Part shown: positions 43,529 to 53,377 of the stretch, in pieces | Layout of the letters: each line of letters starts with the position of its first letter | Position numbering within the stretch: position 1 is the first letter of the stretch | Position numbers and translations under genes: made by a program | Notes under the pieces: generated by a model | Seen by the model: the letters and a program-made list of their open reading frames with translations, nothing else | What the model was told of the DNA's origin: nothing | Database searches by the model: none | Source: RGIG9115 sp045648165 | GTDB lineage: Bacteria > Bacillota > Clostridia > UBA1381 | Assembly: GCA_045648165.1 (NCBI GenBank) | Contig: JAZRNL010000008.1 | Span: 1-64,000, forward strand | Length of the DNA: 64,000 nucleotides | Reading direction: 5' to 3'

Positions 43529-45442
43529 TTAAAATTCATCATTTTCTATAATTTGAGAAACCTCTTCCCATTCCTCCAAAAGAACCGTAAGTTTTTCCTC
43601 GCATTTATTTATATTTTCAGTTATTTCTGATGCTGCAATATAATCAGTGGCAACTTCCGGTTGGGAAAGCCTGATGTTCATAGATGAAATTTCCGCTTCA
43701 AGCTTTTCAATTTCCTCTTCCAGCCGCTTGGCACGATTATTAGCCTTACGCCGCTCAGCTTCACGAGCTTTCCTCGCCTTATAATCAGAATTCTCTTTTT
43801 TAATCACAGTTTCTGATTTCGTTTGGAAATTAATTTTATCTGAAAATCGTTCCTGAAAATCATCATATCCACCAATACTGTTTAAAAGACCATCAGGCTG
43901 CATATAAAGTATTCTGTCGGCAAGTCTGTTTATAAAATATCGGTCATGAGATACAATAATCATTGTTCCCCCGTATGAAAGCAAGGCTTTTTCAAGCGCC
44001 TCACGAGAGTTTATATCCAAATGATTTGTAGGCTCGTCCATTATAAGAAGGTTAACCTTTTTAAGAATTAGCTTCACCATCAGAACCCTTGCGCGCTCAC
44101 CACCCGAAAGTGATGATATCTCTTTAAAAACATCGTCACCCCTGAACAAAAAAGCAGCAAGAGCATTTCTCACTTCAGTATGGGTAAGGTGAGGATATTC
44201 ATCCCAGATTTCATCAATTATGGGTTTTGAAGGATTGAGATTACCCTGAATCTGATCATAGTAACCAACATGGATATCTGCACCAAGCTTAACTGTTCCG
44301 CTGTCCTGTTGAAGTTCACCCAAGAGAATTTTCAGAAGTGTTGTTTTACCGCAACCATTAGGTCCCAGAATAAATACCTTTTCACCCTTTGTTATATGAA
44401 GTGAAGCATTTGTAATCACATTTTTAACGTCAAATGCTTTACAAATATCACTAACCATAACAACATCATTCCCGCCGCCTTCATAGGCTTTAAATTCAAA
44501 AGCAATATCTTCTGTCTTCTCATCTGGTTCAACAAGCGAACTTTTAAGCTTGTCAACCACCTTTTGCTTGCTTTCGGCAGTTTTGATATTTTTTTCTCTG
44601 TTCCATTGCCTCTGCTGCTTAATAACATCTTCAAGGCGGCTTATTTCACGCATTGTATTTTCATACTCCCGCTCACGGGTCAGTTCATCAATTTCACGTT
44701 GAGCAGAATATGCACTGTAGCCTCCGTTAAAAGAGTAAAGCCTTGCTCCGGCAATTTCAAAAGTTTTATTAGTGACACGGTCAAGAAAATATCTGTCGTG
44801 AGAGATTACAACAAACGCACCCTTATAGCCTCTCAAAAAGTCCTCAAGCCATTCAACACTTGCAATATCGAGGTGGTTTGTAGGCTCGTCGAGGAGCAAA
44901 AGATTACTGTTAGATAGAAGGATTTTTGCAAGTTCAACACGGGTTTTCTGACCGCCGGATAGGTTTGAAACAGAGTTTGAAAGTTCATCTTCAGCAAATC
45001 CCAAACCAATTAATGTACTTTTTATTTTGTTTTTATAAAAAAATCCATCGTTATTTGCAAGATACTCATTTATATGGTTTTGTCTAACAACAAGATTATC
45101 TATGTCATCTGCACCTGACTCAATAGCAAGCCTTATATCGTCTGCCTCTCGCTCAAGTTCTGTGATATGGTTGAAAACCTGCAGAACTTCATCGAAGATG
45201 CTTTTATCCGAATCGGCACAGGAATACTGGTCAAGGTATCCTACCTTAACCTGTTTTGATTTAAATAATTCTCCCGAATCGCAGTCCTCTGCACCCATCA
45301 GTATTCTGAAAAGTGTAGTTTTTCCAACACCGTTTGAGCCAACAAAACCTATTTTATCGTTATCATCAATATGAAATGAAACATTATCAAAAAGCACTCT
45401 TTCCGAAAAGGACTTTTTGATATTACTTCCGCTGATAAGCAT
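43529..45442 (-). CDS. ABC-F family ATPase (YdiF-like)
   Basis: A 637-residue protein with two ABC ATPase domains: Walker A GSNGVGKTTL near residue 36 and GPNGCGKTTL near 363, signatures LSGGQKTRVELAK and LSGGERARVLMVK. It has no membrane spans, a linker between the domains, and a C-terminal coiled coil (about 555-630). ABC-F proteins act on the ribosome exit site; this length and C-terminal domain resemble Bacillus YdiF. Antibiotic protection is not implied. Confidence 0.93.
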   Translation of the reverse strand: MLISGSNIKKSFSERVLFDNVSFHIDDNDKIGFVGSNGVGKTTLFRILMGAEDCDSGELFKSKQVKVGYLDQYSCADSDKSIFDEVLQVFNHITELEREADDIRLAIESGADDIDNLVVRQNHINEYLANNDGFFYKNKIKSTLIGLGFAEDELSNSVSNLSGGQKTRVELAKILLSNSNLLLLDEPTNHLDIASVEWLEDFLRGYKGAFVVISHDRYFLDRVTNKTFEIAGARLYSFNGGYSAYSAQREIDELTREREYENTMREISRLEDVIKQQRQWNREKNIKTAESKQKVVDKLKSSLVEPDEKTEDIAFEFKAYEGGGNDVVMVSDICKAFDVKNVITNASLHITKGEKVFILGPNGCGKTTLLKILLGELQQDSGTVKLGADIHVGYYDQIQGNLNPSKPIIDEIWDEYPHLTHTEVRNALAAFLFRGDDVFKEISSLSGGERARVLMVKLILKKVNLLIMDEPTNHLDINSREALEKALLSYGGTMIIVSHDRYFINRLADRILYMQPDGLLNSIGGYDDFQERFSDKINFQTKSETVIKKENSDYKARKAREAERRKANNRAKRLEEEIEKLEAEISSMNIRLSQPEVATDYIAASEITENINKCEEKLTVLLEEWEEVSQIIENDEF

Positions 45443-45480
45443 AAATTATCTCCGTTCCAATATTATTAACAGTAATACAA

Positions 45481-46110
45481 TCAGTTCTTTTTTTTACTTA
45501 AAAGCCAGTCCATAAGTTCCTTGCCATAGGTGTAATCCCACGCATTATGCCCCACTCCTTCTATGCGGGTATATGCAACATCAGCACCAAGTTCTTTTAA
45601 TCTGGAAACCATTTCGTCTGTTTGATTTACACTGACAACTGTGTCACAAACTCCATGAAAAGCCCAAACCGGCATTTTTAACACGCCTGCATTCCAAGCC
45701 ATGCCTCCTCCACATACCGGGGCAATAGCAGCAAATATATCGGGACGCGCCATAGCTGTGTACCAGGTTCCAAAACCACCCATACTCAGACCTGTAAGAT
45801 ATATTCTGTTTTCATCAATATTATATTCAGTTTTAAGTTGTTCAATAAATTCTATAATAGATTCTACATTTGCCACCCAAAAAGTATCCGTAGGACATTG
45901 AGGCATAACAACAATACAATTATGCTCCGCCTTTATCAAATATTCTGAAAACCCATGTATATCTACTCTATTAAGTTCATCATTACCGTCACCTCTCTCA
46001 CCGGCACCGTGAAGTTGTACTACAAGCGGTAATTTTTTAGACTTATCCTCACAAGAATATTCAACAAATGAAAACTTCCATTTGTCCTCTTTATGCTCTG
46101 TTCTGTTCAT
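45481..46110 (-). CDS. Alpha/beta-hydrolase (esterase/prolyl oligopeptidase-like)
   Basis: A 209-residue hydrolase: LVVQLHGAGERG forms the oxyanion region, GLSMGGFGTWY the nucleophile elbow (Ser at about 110), WAFHGVCDTVVSV the Asp, and VGHNAWDYTY the His. No signal peptide is seen, so it is cytosolic, unlike many feruloyl-esterase relatives. Substrate unknown; carboxylesterase activity is the safest guess. Confidence 0.88.
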   Translation of the reverse strand: MNRTEHKEDKWKFSFVEYSCEDKSKKLPLVVQLHGAGERGDGNDELNRVDIHGFSEYLIKAEHNCIVVMPQCPTDTFWVANVESIIEFIEQLKTEYNIDENRIYLTGLSMGGFGTWYTAMARPDIFAAIAPVCGGGMAWNAGVLKMPVWAFHGVCDTVVSVNQTDEMVSRLKELGADVAYTRIEGVGHNAWDYTYGKELMDWLLSKKKN

Positions 46111-46218
46111 AATTATAATCCTTTCAAAATTCTGTATTTATTAATCTAAACACCTGATATGCAGTATCTTTCAATTTATTAATTTTTTTCATAATATCCC
46201 TATCCATTGAAATTACAA

Positions 46219-46926
46219 TCAAATGTTTATTATATCCCTAACCACTTCTCCAGCAATTAGCAGTCCTGCTACTGACGGAACAAAAGAGATGCTACCGGGT
46301 ACAGGTCTGCCTGCGTTTGTGGTTTCGCTTGTTACATTATTTTTAACAGGCATTTCTTCTGAATAACAAACCTTAAGCTTTTTTATTCCCCTATCTTTGC
46401 AACCCTTTCGGATTACCCGTGCCAACGGGCAAACCGAGGTTTTATATATATCGGAAATTTTCAACTTATCTCCATAGAGTTTATTACCTGTTCCCATACA
46501 GGAAATTATATCTATTCCCGAATTATATGCTCTCTCAATCAAGGATAGCTTACTGCTGACCGTATCAATGCAGTCTACAATATATGAATATCCGTCAACA
46601 GAAAAATCTTCAGCATTTTCAGGAAGATAGAACATATTAACTTCTGATATGTCTGTGTCAGGATTTATATCCTTTATCCTGTCTCTCATAACTTTTGTTT
46701 TTGCAACACCCACAGTCGATTGAAGTGCAACAAGCTGACGGTTTATATTTGTTTGGGATACTACATCATTATCAACAAGAGTTATTGCTCCTACACCCGC
46801 CCGTGCCAGTGCTTCACACACATATGAACCCACACCGCCTATTCCAAAAACCGCTATGCGGGCATTTTTAAGTTTTATCATTGCATCTGCCCCTATGAGC
46901 ATTTCTTCTCTTGAAAAACGATTCAT
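46219..46926 (-). CDS. tcdA: tRNA threonylcarbamoyladenosine dehydratase
   Basis: A 235-residue E1-like protein: VFGIGGVGSYVCEALARAGVGAITLVDNDVVSQTNINRQL holds the nucleotide-binding loop and catalytic Asp/Arg. TcdA cyclises t6A in tRNA to ct6A. ATG at 46926 is chosen because AGGTGAG lies five bases upstream; a longer frame upstream runs into the HAD gene. The t6A genes tsaC, rimI and tsaD are also in this window. Confidence 0.92.
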   Translation of the reverse strand: MNRFSREEMLIGADAMIKLKNARIAVFGIGGVGSYVCEALARAGVGAITLVDNDVVSQTNINRQLVALQSTVGVAKTKVMRDRIKDINPDTDISEVNMFYLPENAEDFSVDGYSYIVDCIDTVSSKLSLIERAYNSGIDIISCMGTGNKLYGDKLKISDIYKTSVCPLARVIRKGCKDRGIKKLKVCYSEEMPVKNNVTSETTNAGRPVPGSISFVPSVAGLLIAGEVVRDIINI

Positions 46927-46948
46927 ATTCTCACCTGCCGTAAGTAAT

Positions 46949-47587
46949 TTAGATAAGGCAATCGAAAGATTTAATGTATTTATGAGCAGTTTTTTTAAGC
47001 TCCTCTTTAAAATCCTCTCCTGTTTTATCGTATACACCAACTGTTTGCATACCTGCTGTCAAAGCAGTTTTGATTGCAACTATATTATCGTCGAAAAATA
47101 TAATTTCACCTATGTCTCTTCCCAGAGCTTTTGAAACCTTATTATATATTTCGGTATCAGACTTTGACAAACCAAAATCGCCACAGCTCCATACATTGTC
47201 AAACAAATCATAAATCCCGTTATTTATAAGACAAGGATCAAGAGTTTCGTGAGGACTTGCAGTAAGCACGTTCAAGCTATAACCTTTGTTTTTAAGCATA
47301 GTAAGATACTCTCTAACTCCGCTTTTAAGTTTTATAACATCAGTGTACATAGGCATAGCCCAATCATACATATATTTTATCACTTCATCAAAGGTCATAT
47401 CTAATTTCAGAACATCTATAAAGTACCTCGCAGTAGCCTCCACACCTATAGGTGTAATGATTTTAATTATATCATCAGGATAGCGCACATTATGGCTATC
47501 CAAAAGATTTTTCATCATATCCGTCCAAAGAGACATAGAATCAACCAAAGTACCATCAAAATCAAATAAATATGCAGTATGTTTCAT
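46949..47587 (-). CDS. HAD-family hydrolase (phosphoglycolate phosphatase-like)
   Basis: A 212-residue HAD phosphatase: motif I LFDFDGTLVDS (residues 8-18), a helical C1 cap (20-90), motif II NVLTASPHET, and motif IV IIFFDDN. The substrate is not clear. It starts right after the pyrI terminator and may be expressed with tcdA, whose start lies 22 bases downstream. Confidence 0.9.
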   Translation of the reverse strand: MKHTAYLFDFDGTLVDSMSLWTDMMKNLLDSHNVRYPDDIIKIITPIGVEATARYFIDVLKLDMTFDEVIKYMYDWAMPMYTDVIKLKSGVREYLTMLKNKGYSLNVLTASPHETLDPCLINNGIYDLFDNVWSCGDFGLSKSDTEIYNKVSKALGRDIGEIIFFDDNIVAIKTALTAGMQTVGVYDKTGEDFKEELKKTAHKYIKSFDCLI

Positions 47588-47610
47588 TTTAACTCCTCTG
47601 TAAATGTAAC

Positions 47611-47643
47611 AAATAAGCTGTTGCGATAAGCAACAGCTTATTT
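47611..47643. terminator. Terminator closing the pur-pyr operon
   Basis: AAATAAGCTGTTGC pairs exactly with GCAACAGCTTATTT around five bases. It lies three bases beyond the pyrI stop codon. Confidence 0.9.
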
Positions 47644-47645
47644 AA

Positions 47646-48074
47646 TTACTTATCATCTTTTTTTGGTAATGAATCACAGTAAATACATCTGTATATTCCC
47701 TTTTCCCTGTCTGTTAGTTTAAAAATATGGTGTATTTCCTGCTCTACGGTTGTAATACAACGAGGGTTTTCGCATTTAATAACATCAGTAAGACGTTCTG
47801 GAAGCTCAACGTGGAGTTTCTTTATAAGCTTTCCGTCCTGAATGATATTAACTGAGATATTATGGTCAATATATCCCAAAACATCAATATCAATATCCAA
47901 TGTGGTATCAATTTTTATAATATCCTTTCTACCCATTTTGCGGCTCGAAGCATTTTTAATTATAGCCACTGAGCAATCAAGGTCATCAAGCTTAAGAAAA
48001 TGATATATATTCATAGCATTCCCGGCTTTAATATGGTCAATTACTATGCCGTTCTTAATTGAATCAATATTCAA
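47646..48074 (-). CDS. pyrI: Aspartate carbamoyltransferase regulatory chain
   Basis: A 142-residue PyrI: N-terminal allosteric nucleotide-binding domain (MNIDSIKNGIVIDHIKAGNAMNIYHFL) and a C-terminal zinc domain with four cysteines (C-x4-C and, about 27 residues later, CIYC). It holds PyrB trimers together and transmits nucleotide control. Last gene of the operon. Confidence 0.95.
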   Translation of the reverse strand: MNIDSIKNGIVIDHIKAGNAMNIYHFLKLDDLDCSVAIIKNASSRKMGRKDIIKIDTTLDIDIDVLGYIDHNISVNIIQDGKLIKKLHVELPERLTDVIKCENPRCITTVEQEIHHIFKLTDREKGIYRCIYCDSLPKKDDK

Positions 48075-48085
48075 TAAAATCCCTC

Positions 48086-49000
48086 CTACTCAATTCCCAA
48101 TAGCTTCAAAATCAAAGCCATTCGCATATATTTACCGTTTTTAACCTGTTTGAAATAGCAAGCCCGCGGATTATCATCAACATCAACCGAAATTTCATTA
48201 ACTCTCGGCAAAGGATGCAAAACACACATATCAGGCTTTGCAAAATTAAGCTTTTCACCTGTAAGAATATAGCTATCCCTAAGACGAATATAATCCGCCT
48301 CATTGAAAAATCTTTCTCCCTGAACTCTTGTCATATACAATATGTCAAGTTCAGGCATAGCTTCTTCAAGACTTGTTGTTTCAACGAAGTTTATGTTATT
48401 CGGGACAAGCACCTCATCCTTGATATAGTCGGGGATTTGAAGCTCATTTGGTGAGATAAACACGAACTTAACGTTTTTATAGCGTATCATTGCAGATATA
48501 AGCGAATGAACGGTTCTTCCAAATTTCAGGTCGCCGCAAAAGCCTATTACAAGGTTATCAAATGAACCTTTTTCAGTTTTAATTGTAAGCAAATCCGCAA
48601 GCGTTTGTGTTGGATGATTATGACCTCCGTCACCTGCATTTATAATTGGGACTTCGCTTTTCATTGAAGCAACCATAGGCGCTCCTTCTTTGGGATGACG
48701 CATTGCAATAATATCCGCATAGCAAGAAACCACACGAACTGTATCTGAAACACTTTCGCCTTTAGATGCCGAGCTTGATGCAGCTTCTGAAAATCCGAGA
48801 ACATCTCCACCCAGCTCCATCATTGCAGCTTCAAACGAAAGCCTTGTTCTGGTCGAAGGCTCAAAGAAAAGTGTTGCAAGTTTTTTATGCTTACACTTAT
48901 CATAATACTTTTCCGGATTTTTCATTATATCTTCCGCAGTTTTTATGAGTTCTTCGATTTCTTCAGGTGAAAGGTCCACAATATCTATAAGACTTCGCAA
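48086..49000 (-). CDS. pyrB: Aspartate carbamoyltransferase catalytic chain
   Basis: A 304-residue transcarbamoylase with FFEPSTRTRLSFEAAMMELGG (carbamoyl phosphate loop), GDGGHNHPTQTLADL and the aspartate-binding HPLPRVNEI. It makes carbamoyl aspartate in pyrimidine synthesis. Directly upstream of pyrI (11 bases). Confidence 0.97.
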   Translation of the reverse strand: MRSLIDIVDLSPEEIEELIKTAEDIMKNPEKYYDKCKHKKLATLFFEPSTRTRLSFEAAMMELGGDVLGFSEAASSSASKGESVSDTVRVVSCYADIIAMRHPKEGAPMVASMKSEVPIINAGDGGHNHPTQTLADLLTIKTEKGSFDNLVIGFCGDLKFGRTVHSLISAMIRYKNVKFVFISPNELQIPDYIKDEVLVPNNINFVETTSLEEAMPELDILYMTRVQGERFFNEADYIRLRDSYILTGEKLNFAKPDMCVLHPLPRVNEISVDVDDNPRACYFKQVKNGKYMRMALILKLLGIE

Positions 49001-49017
49001 CTTTAATACCTCCTCGA

Positions 49018-49650
49018 TTATTTACCGATCCAGCTTTCATCAGAAGGGTTGTTCCTGAAAGCAATAAGTCTTTCTATATCAGTTTCCTTAATATAACCTT
49101 CTTCAGCTGCTACATTTGCAACCGCATCAAAGTTTGAAAGGCTTACATTTTTCACTTCTGCCTCTGCAAGCCTATCAAGACCTTTCTGCATACCATAAGT
49201 GAATATGCTCGCAATACCCAAAACCTCAGCGCCTGCTTCACGAAGTGCATCAACAACCTCTATTACACTTCCGCCTGTTGAAATAAGGTCTTCTATTACA
49301 ACAACCTTCTGTCCCGGTACAAGCTTACCTTCTATTCTATTACCTCTGCCATGGTCTTTATTTCCTGATCGAACATAACCCATAGGCATGTCGAGAATAT
49401 GACCTACTATTGCCGCATGAGCAATACCTGCAGTACTTGTTCCCATTAAAACTTCGCATTCAGGGTATTCCCTTTTAACGATCTCAGCAAGTCCGTTTTC
49501 AACGTGATTACGAACTTCAGGAGCTGTGAGTGTAAGTCGGTTGTCGCAGTAAATAGGACTCTTTATTCCGCTTGCCCATGTGAATGGATCTTCAGGGCGA
49601 AGAAATACAGCCCCTATTGATAACAAATCTTTAGCAATTATTTTTTCCAT
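49018..49650 (-). CDS. pyrE: Orotate phosphoribosyltransferase
   Basis: A 210-residue PRTase with the PRPP motif VVVIEDLISTGGSVIEVV, the MGTSTAGIAHAA segment and the substrate loop KDHGRGNRIEG. It converts orotate to OMP. It starts 18 bases after purL with no terminator between them, so pyrimidine genes are carried on the purine transcript. Confidence 0.96.
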   Translation of the reverse strand: MEKIIAKDLLSIGAVFLRPEDPFTWASGIKSPIYCDNRLTLTAPEVRNHVENGLAEIVKREYPECEVLMGTSTAGIAHAAIVGHILDMPMGYVRSGNKDHGRGNRIEGKLVPGQKVVVIEDLISTGGSVIEVVDALREAGAEVLGIASIFTYGMQKGLDRLAEAEVKNVSLSNFDAVANVAAEEGYIKETDIERLIAFRNNPSDESWIGK

Positions 49651-49668
49651 CAGTATACACCTCTTAAA

Positions 49669-52600
49669 TTATTTATAATACTTACAAGCACTTCTGAAGA
49701 TACCCATATCGTAATTACCCTCTACATTTGCATAGAGACCTTTACCGATACGTTCAGAGTGTCCCATCTTTCCGATTACTCTGCCGTCAGGTGACATTAT
49801 ACCCTCAATTGCATCAAATGAGCCATTGGGATTAAACTGAATATCGTATGTGGGAGCTCCGTTTATGTCAACATACTGTGTCATAATTTGACCGTTTTCT
49901 GCAAGCTTCTTTATAAGTTCATCAGGAGCGATAAATCTACCTTCACCATGTGAAATGGGCACTGAATATATATCGCCAACATTTGTTTCACAAAGCCACG
50001 GTGAATTGTTAGAAGCAATCCTTGTCTCAACAATCTTTGACTGGTGACGTGAAATTGTGTTGAATGTAAGCGTTGCGCAATCTGCATCAGTATCGATTAT
50101 CTTACCATACGGAACAAGCCCCAGCTTTATAAGCGCCTGGAATCCATTACATATACCTGCCATAAGACCGTCACGGTTCTCAAGAAGGTCCGCAACCGCA
50201 TCTTTAATTTCACCATTTCTGAAAAACGCAGTTATAAGCTTTCCTGAACCTTCAGGCTCATCTCCACCCGAGAATCCACCGGGAATAAACACAATCTGTG
50301 ACTGTTTAATTTTCTCTGAAAAAGTTTCAACAGAAAGTGAAACATTTTCAGGCGTTTTATTATTGATAACGAATATTTCTGCCTCAAGCCCTGCAGCACG
50401 TGCAGCTTTTGCAGTGTCGTATTCGCAGTTTGTTCCCGGGAATACAGGGATGAGTATTCTGGGGCGAGCAAACTTGATTGCAGATGTAAATTTATTATCT
50501 ACAGTGTATGAATAAGCTTTAACTTCCTTTTTATCTGTTGAAATGTTACACTTAAATACCTTTTCAAGAACACCTTCATAAGCATCCGTCATTTCATCAA
50601 GCTTAAGCTCACAAGAACCAAACTTTATGGATGAACACTCAGTTGTAAATCCAAGAAGCGTACCAAGCTCAATATTATCAGCAAGTTCAACTACAAATGC
50701 GCCGTATGCATAAGAGAAAATATCATTACATGTAATACCTTCTGCATATTCAAAACCGATTGAGTTACCAATAGCCATTTTGAATACGGCTTCCGCAACA
50801 CCACCATAGCAAGGAGTCCACATTGAAAGGATTTTACCTTCACGAACAAGCTTGCTGATTAAATTATAATTTTCAATTAGTGACTGCGATGTAGGAAGTC
50901 CTTTTTCATCACATTCAGGTTTCAGAACTACAACTTTTGATCCTGACTTCTTAAATTCCGGACTTATAACATTCTTAAGCTCATCTGTTGTTACTGCAAA
51001 AGATACAAGCGTGGGCGGAACGTCAATTTTTTCGAAGGTACCACTCATTGAGTCCTTGCCGCCTATTGATGCAATCCCCAAATCCATTTGCGCCTTGAAC
51101 GCGCCCAAAAGTGCAGAAAGAGGCTTACCAAAACGTTCAGGGTTCTTGCCCGGTTTTTCAAAATATTCCTGGAATGTGAGGTACACATCTTTGAATTCTG
51201 CACCAGCTGCAACGAGCTTTGATACTGATTCAACAACCGCAAGATAAGCACCGGCATAAGGATTCTTTTCTGTAATAAATGGATTATAACCGTACGACAT
51301 AAATGAACATGTGTCGGTGTCACCCTTTTCAACAGAAATTTTATGAACCATAGCCTGAATAGGTGTGCGCTGATTCTTACCTCCAAAAGGCATAAGAACA
51401 GTTCCAGCTCCGATGCTTGAGTCAAACTGCTCAGACAAACCTCGTTTAGAGCAAACATTAAGGTCTGCAACCAGCTCTTTCATCTGACCTTCAAAGTCGT
51501 CTGAAACATTCTTTGAAAAATCCGCGCCTGCCACAGTTTTAACATCAACGTGTTTTGGAGCGCCATTAGAGTTTAAGAATTCACGGCTTATATTTACTAT
51601 AGTATTGCCGTTCCAGTGCATAACAAGATATGGTTTTTCTTTAACTGTTGCAACCATGCTTGTTTCAAGATTTTCCTTGTCGGCAAGCTCGCAGAATTTC
51701 TCTGCGTCCTCACGCGCTACAACTACAGCCATTCTTTCCTGAGATTCACTGATTGCAAGTTCTGTACCGTCAAGACCGTCATACTTTTTAGGAACGAGGT
51801 CGAGGTTAATTTCAAGTCCATCTGCAAGCTCACCGATTGCAACGGACACACCGCCGGCACCGAAGTCGTTACATCTCTTTATAAGCTTTGAAGCTTCAGG
51901 ATTTCTGAACAAGCGCTGAAGCTTGCGTTCTTCAGGAGCATTACCTTTCTGCACTTCTGCACCGCAGCTTTCCAAAGATTCAAGACTATGTGACTTTGAA
52001 GAACCTGTTGCACCACCACAACCGTCACGGCCGGTTTTACCACCGAGGAGGATTACAACGTCACCGTCTGCCGGGCATTCACGACGAATATTTTCTGCAG
52101 GAGCCGCCGCAATAACTGCACCGATTTCCATTCTCTTTGCAACATATCCGTCATGGTAAATCTCATCAACAATACCTGTAGCAAGACCTATCTGGTTACC
52201 ATATGAACTATATCCGTTCGCAGCACCTGTTACAATCTTTCGCTGTGGGAGCTTACCATTCATCGTTTCTGAAACGCTCTTACGCGGGTCTGCCGCGCCT
52301 GTTACGCGCATAGCAGCATATACGTAGCTTCGTCCTGAAAGGGGATCGCGGATTGCACCGCCGATACAGGTTGCCGCACCGCCAAAGGGTTCAATTTCTG
52401 TGGGATGGTTATGAGTTTCGTTCTTAAAAAGAAGTAACCATTTCTGAGTTTCGCCGTCAACGTTTACGTCAATTTTAACAGTACATGCATTAATTTCTTC
52501 TGATTCGTCAAGTTTTTGGAGCTTACCGGTTTTCTTAAGGAAACGGGTTGCAATTGTTGCAACATCCATAAGGTTAACAGGCTTAGTTCTGCCAAGTTCT

Positions 52601-53358
52601 TTTCGGGTATTTAAATATCTTTCATATTCCTTTTCAATTACAGGATCCTCAAAAGTAACATTTTCAAGGGTTGTGAGGAATGTTGTATGTCTGCAGTGGT
52701 CAGACCAGTAGGTATCAATCATTCTGATTTCAGTGATTGTTGGATCTCTATTTTCTGAAAGGAAATAGCTCTGGCAAAATTTGATATCATCAAAATCCAT
52801 AGCAAGACCGTATGTGCTTATAAAATCAGCAAGTCCTGTATCATCAAGCTTACAGAAACCATCGAGCGTTGCAACGGTTGTAGGAATTTCATATTCAACC
52901 TTAAGGGTAGCCGGAAGTTCCAGTGTAGCTTCTCTTGATTCAACGGGGTTAATAACATACTTTTTGATAGACGCAGTATCCTCCGCACTAATGTTACCTT
53001 TAATAACATAAACCTTAGCAGTGCGAACTAAAGGTCTGTCGCCCTTCGAAATAAGCTGAATACATTCAGCAGCGGAGGAAGCCCTCTGATCGAACTGACC
53101 TGGAAGATATTCTACCGCAAAAACGGTTGCATTACGAAATTCGAGTTTTTCAAAAACATTATCAAGTTGAGGCTCTGAAAAAACAGTGCCTGATGCATAA
53201 TCAAAAAGCTCTTTTTCAATTCCTTCAACATCGTATCTGTTTATAATTCTAAGGTCTTCGACAGAAGAAATCTGCAAAAGTTCCATAATATCTTTTTTAA
53301 GCGATGCAGCTTCACCTGCAAGTTCTTTTTTCTTTTCTACATAAATTCTGTAAACCAT
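49669..53358 (-). CDS. purL: Phosphoribosylformylglycinamidine synthase, single-chain
   Basis: A 1229-residue FGAM synthase combining PurS-like, PurL and class I glutaminase parts. Landmarks are DTYWSDHCRHTTF and FKNETHNHPTEIEPFGGAATCIGG in the ATP/substrate region, and MAGICNGFQALIKLGL with the glutaminase nucleophile Cys near the C-terminus (PGGFSGGDE upstream). Its own glutaminase looks intact, unlike that of PurF in the same operon. Confidence 0.96.
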   Translation of the reverse strand: MVYRIYVEKKKELAGEAASLKKDIMELLQISSVEDLRIINRYDVEGIEKELFDYASGTVFSEPQLDNVFEKLEFRNATVFAVEYLPGQFDQRASSAAECIQLISKGDRPLVRTAKVYVIKGNISAEDTASIKKYVINPVESREATLELPATLKVEYEIPTTVATLDGFCKLDDTGLADFISTYGLAMDFDDIKFCQSYFLSENRDPTITEIRMIDTYWSDHCRHTTFLTTLENVTFEDPVIEKEYERYLNTRKELGRTKPVNLMDVATIATRFLKKTGKLQKLDESEEINACTVKIDVNVDGETQKWLLLFKNETHNHPTEIEPFGGAATCIGGAIRDPLSGRSYVYAAMRVTGAADPRKSVSETMNGKLPQRKIVTGAANGYSSYGNQIGLATGIVDEIYHDGYVAKRMEIGAVIAAAPAENIRRECPADGDVVILLGGKTGRDGCGGATGSSKSHSLESLESCGAEVQKGNAPEERKLQRLFRNPEASKLIKRCNDFGAGGVSVAIGELADGLEINLDLVPKKYDGLDGTELAISESQERMAVVVAREDAEKFCELADKENLETSMVATVKEKPYLVMHWNGNTIVNISREFLNSNGAPKHVDVKTVAGADFSKNVSDDFEGQMKELVADLNVCSKRGLSEQFDSSIGAGTVLMPFGGKNQRTPIQAMVHKISVEKGDTDTCSFMSYGYNPFITEKNPYAGAYLAVVESVSKLVAAGAEFKDVYLTFQEYFEKPGKNPERFGKPLSALLGAFKAQMDLGIASIGGKDSMSGTFEKIDVPPTLVSFAVTTDELKNVISPEFKKSGSKVVVLKPECDEKGLPTSQSLIENYNLISKLVREGKILSMWTPCYGGVAEAVFKMAIGNSIGFEYAEGITCNDIFSYAYGAFVVELADNIELGTLLGFTTECSSIKFGSCELKLDEMTDAYEGVLEKVFKCNISTDKKEVKAYSYTVDNKFTSAIKFARPRILIPVFPGTNCEYDTAKAARAAGLEAEIFVINNKTPENVSLSVETFSEKIKQSQIVFIPGGFSGGDEPEGSGKLITAFFRNGEIKDAVADLLENRDGLMAGICNGFQALIKLGLVPYGKIIDTDADCATLTFNTISRHQSKIVETRIASNNSPWLCETNVGDIYSVPISHGEGRFIAPDELIKKLAENGQIMTQYVDINGAPTYDIQFNPNGSFDAIEGIMSPDGRVIGKMGHSERIGKGLYANVEGNYDMGIFRSACKYYK

Positions 53359-53377
53359 GGATTTACCGTTCCTTTCA

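Noticed and set aside
43529..45442. ABC-F gene as an antibiotic-resistance determinant
   Set aside because: Its length and C-terminal coiled coil fit housekeeping YdiF-like proteins, it is in a housekeeping operon and there is no mobile context.
50057..52159. Several plus-strand reading frames opposite purL
   Set aside because: They are shadows of the long purL coding region: composition follows the opposite codons and none has domain-like sequence or a ribosome site.
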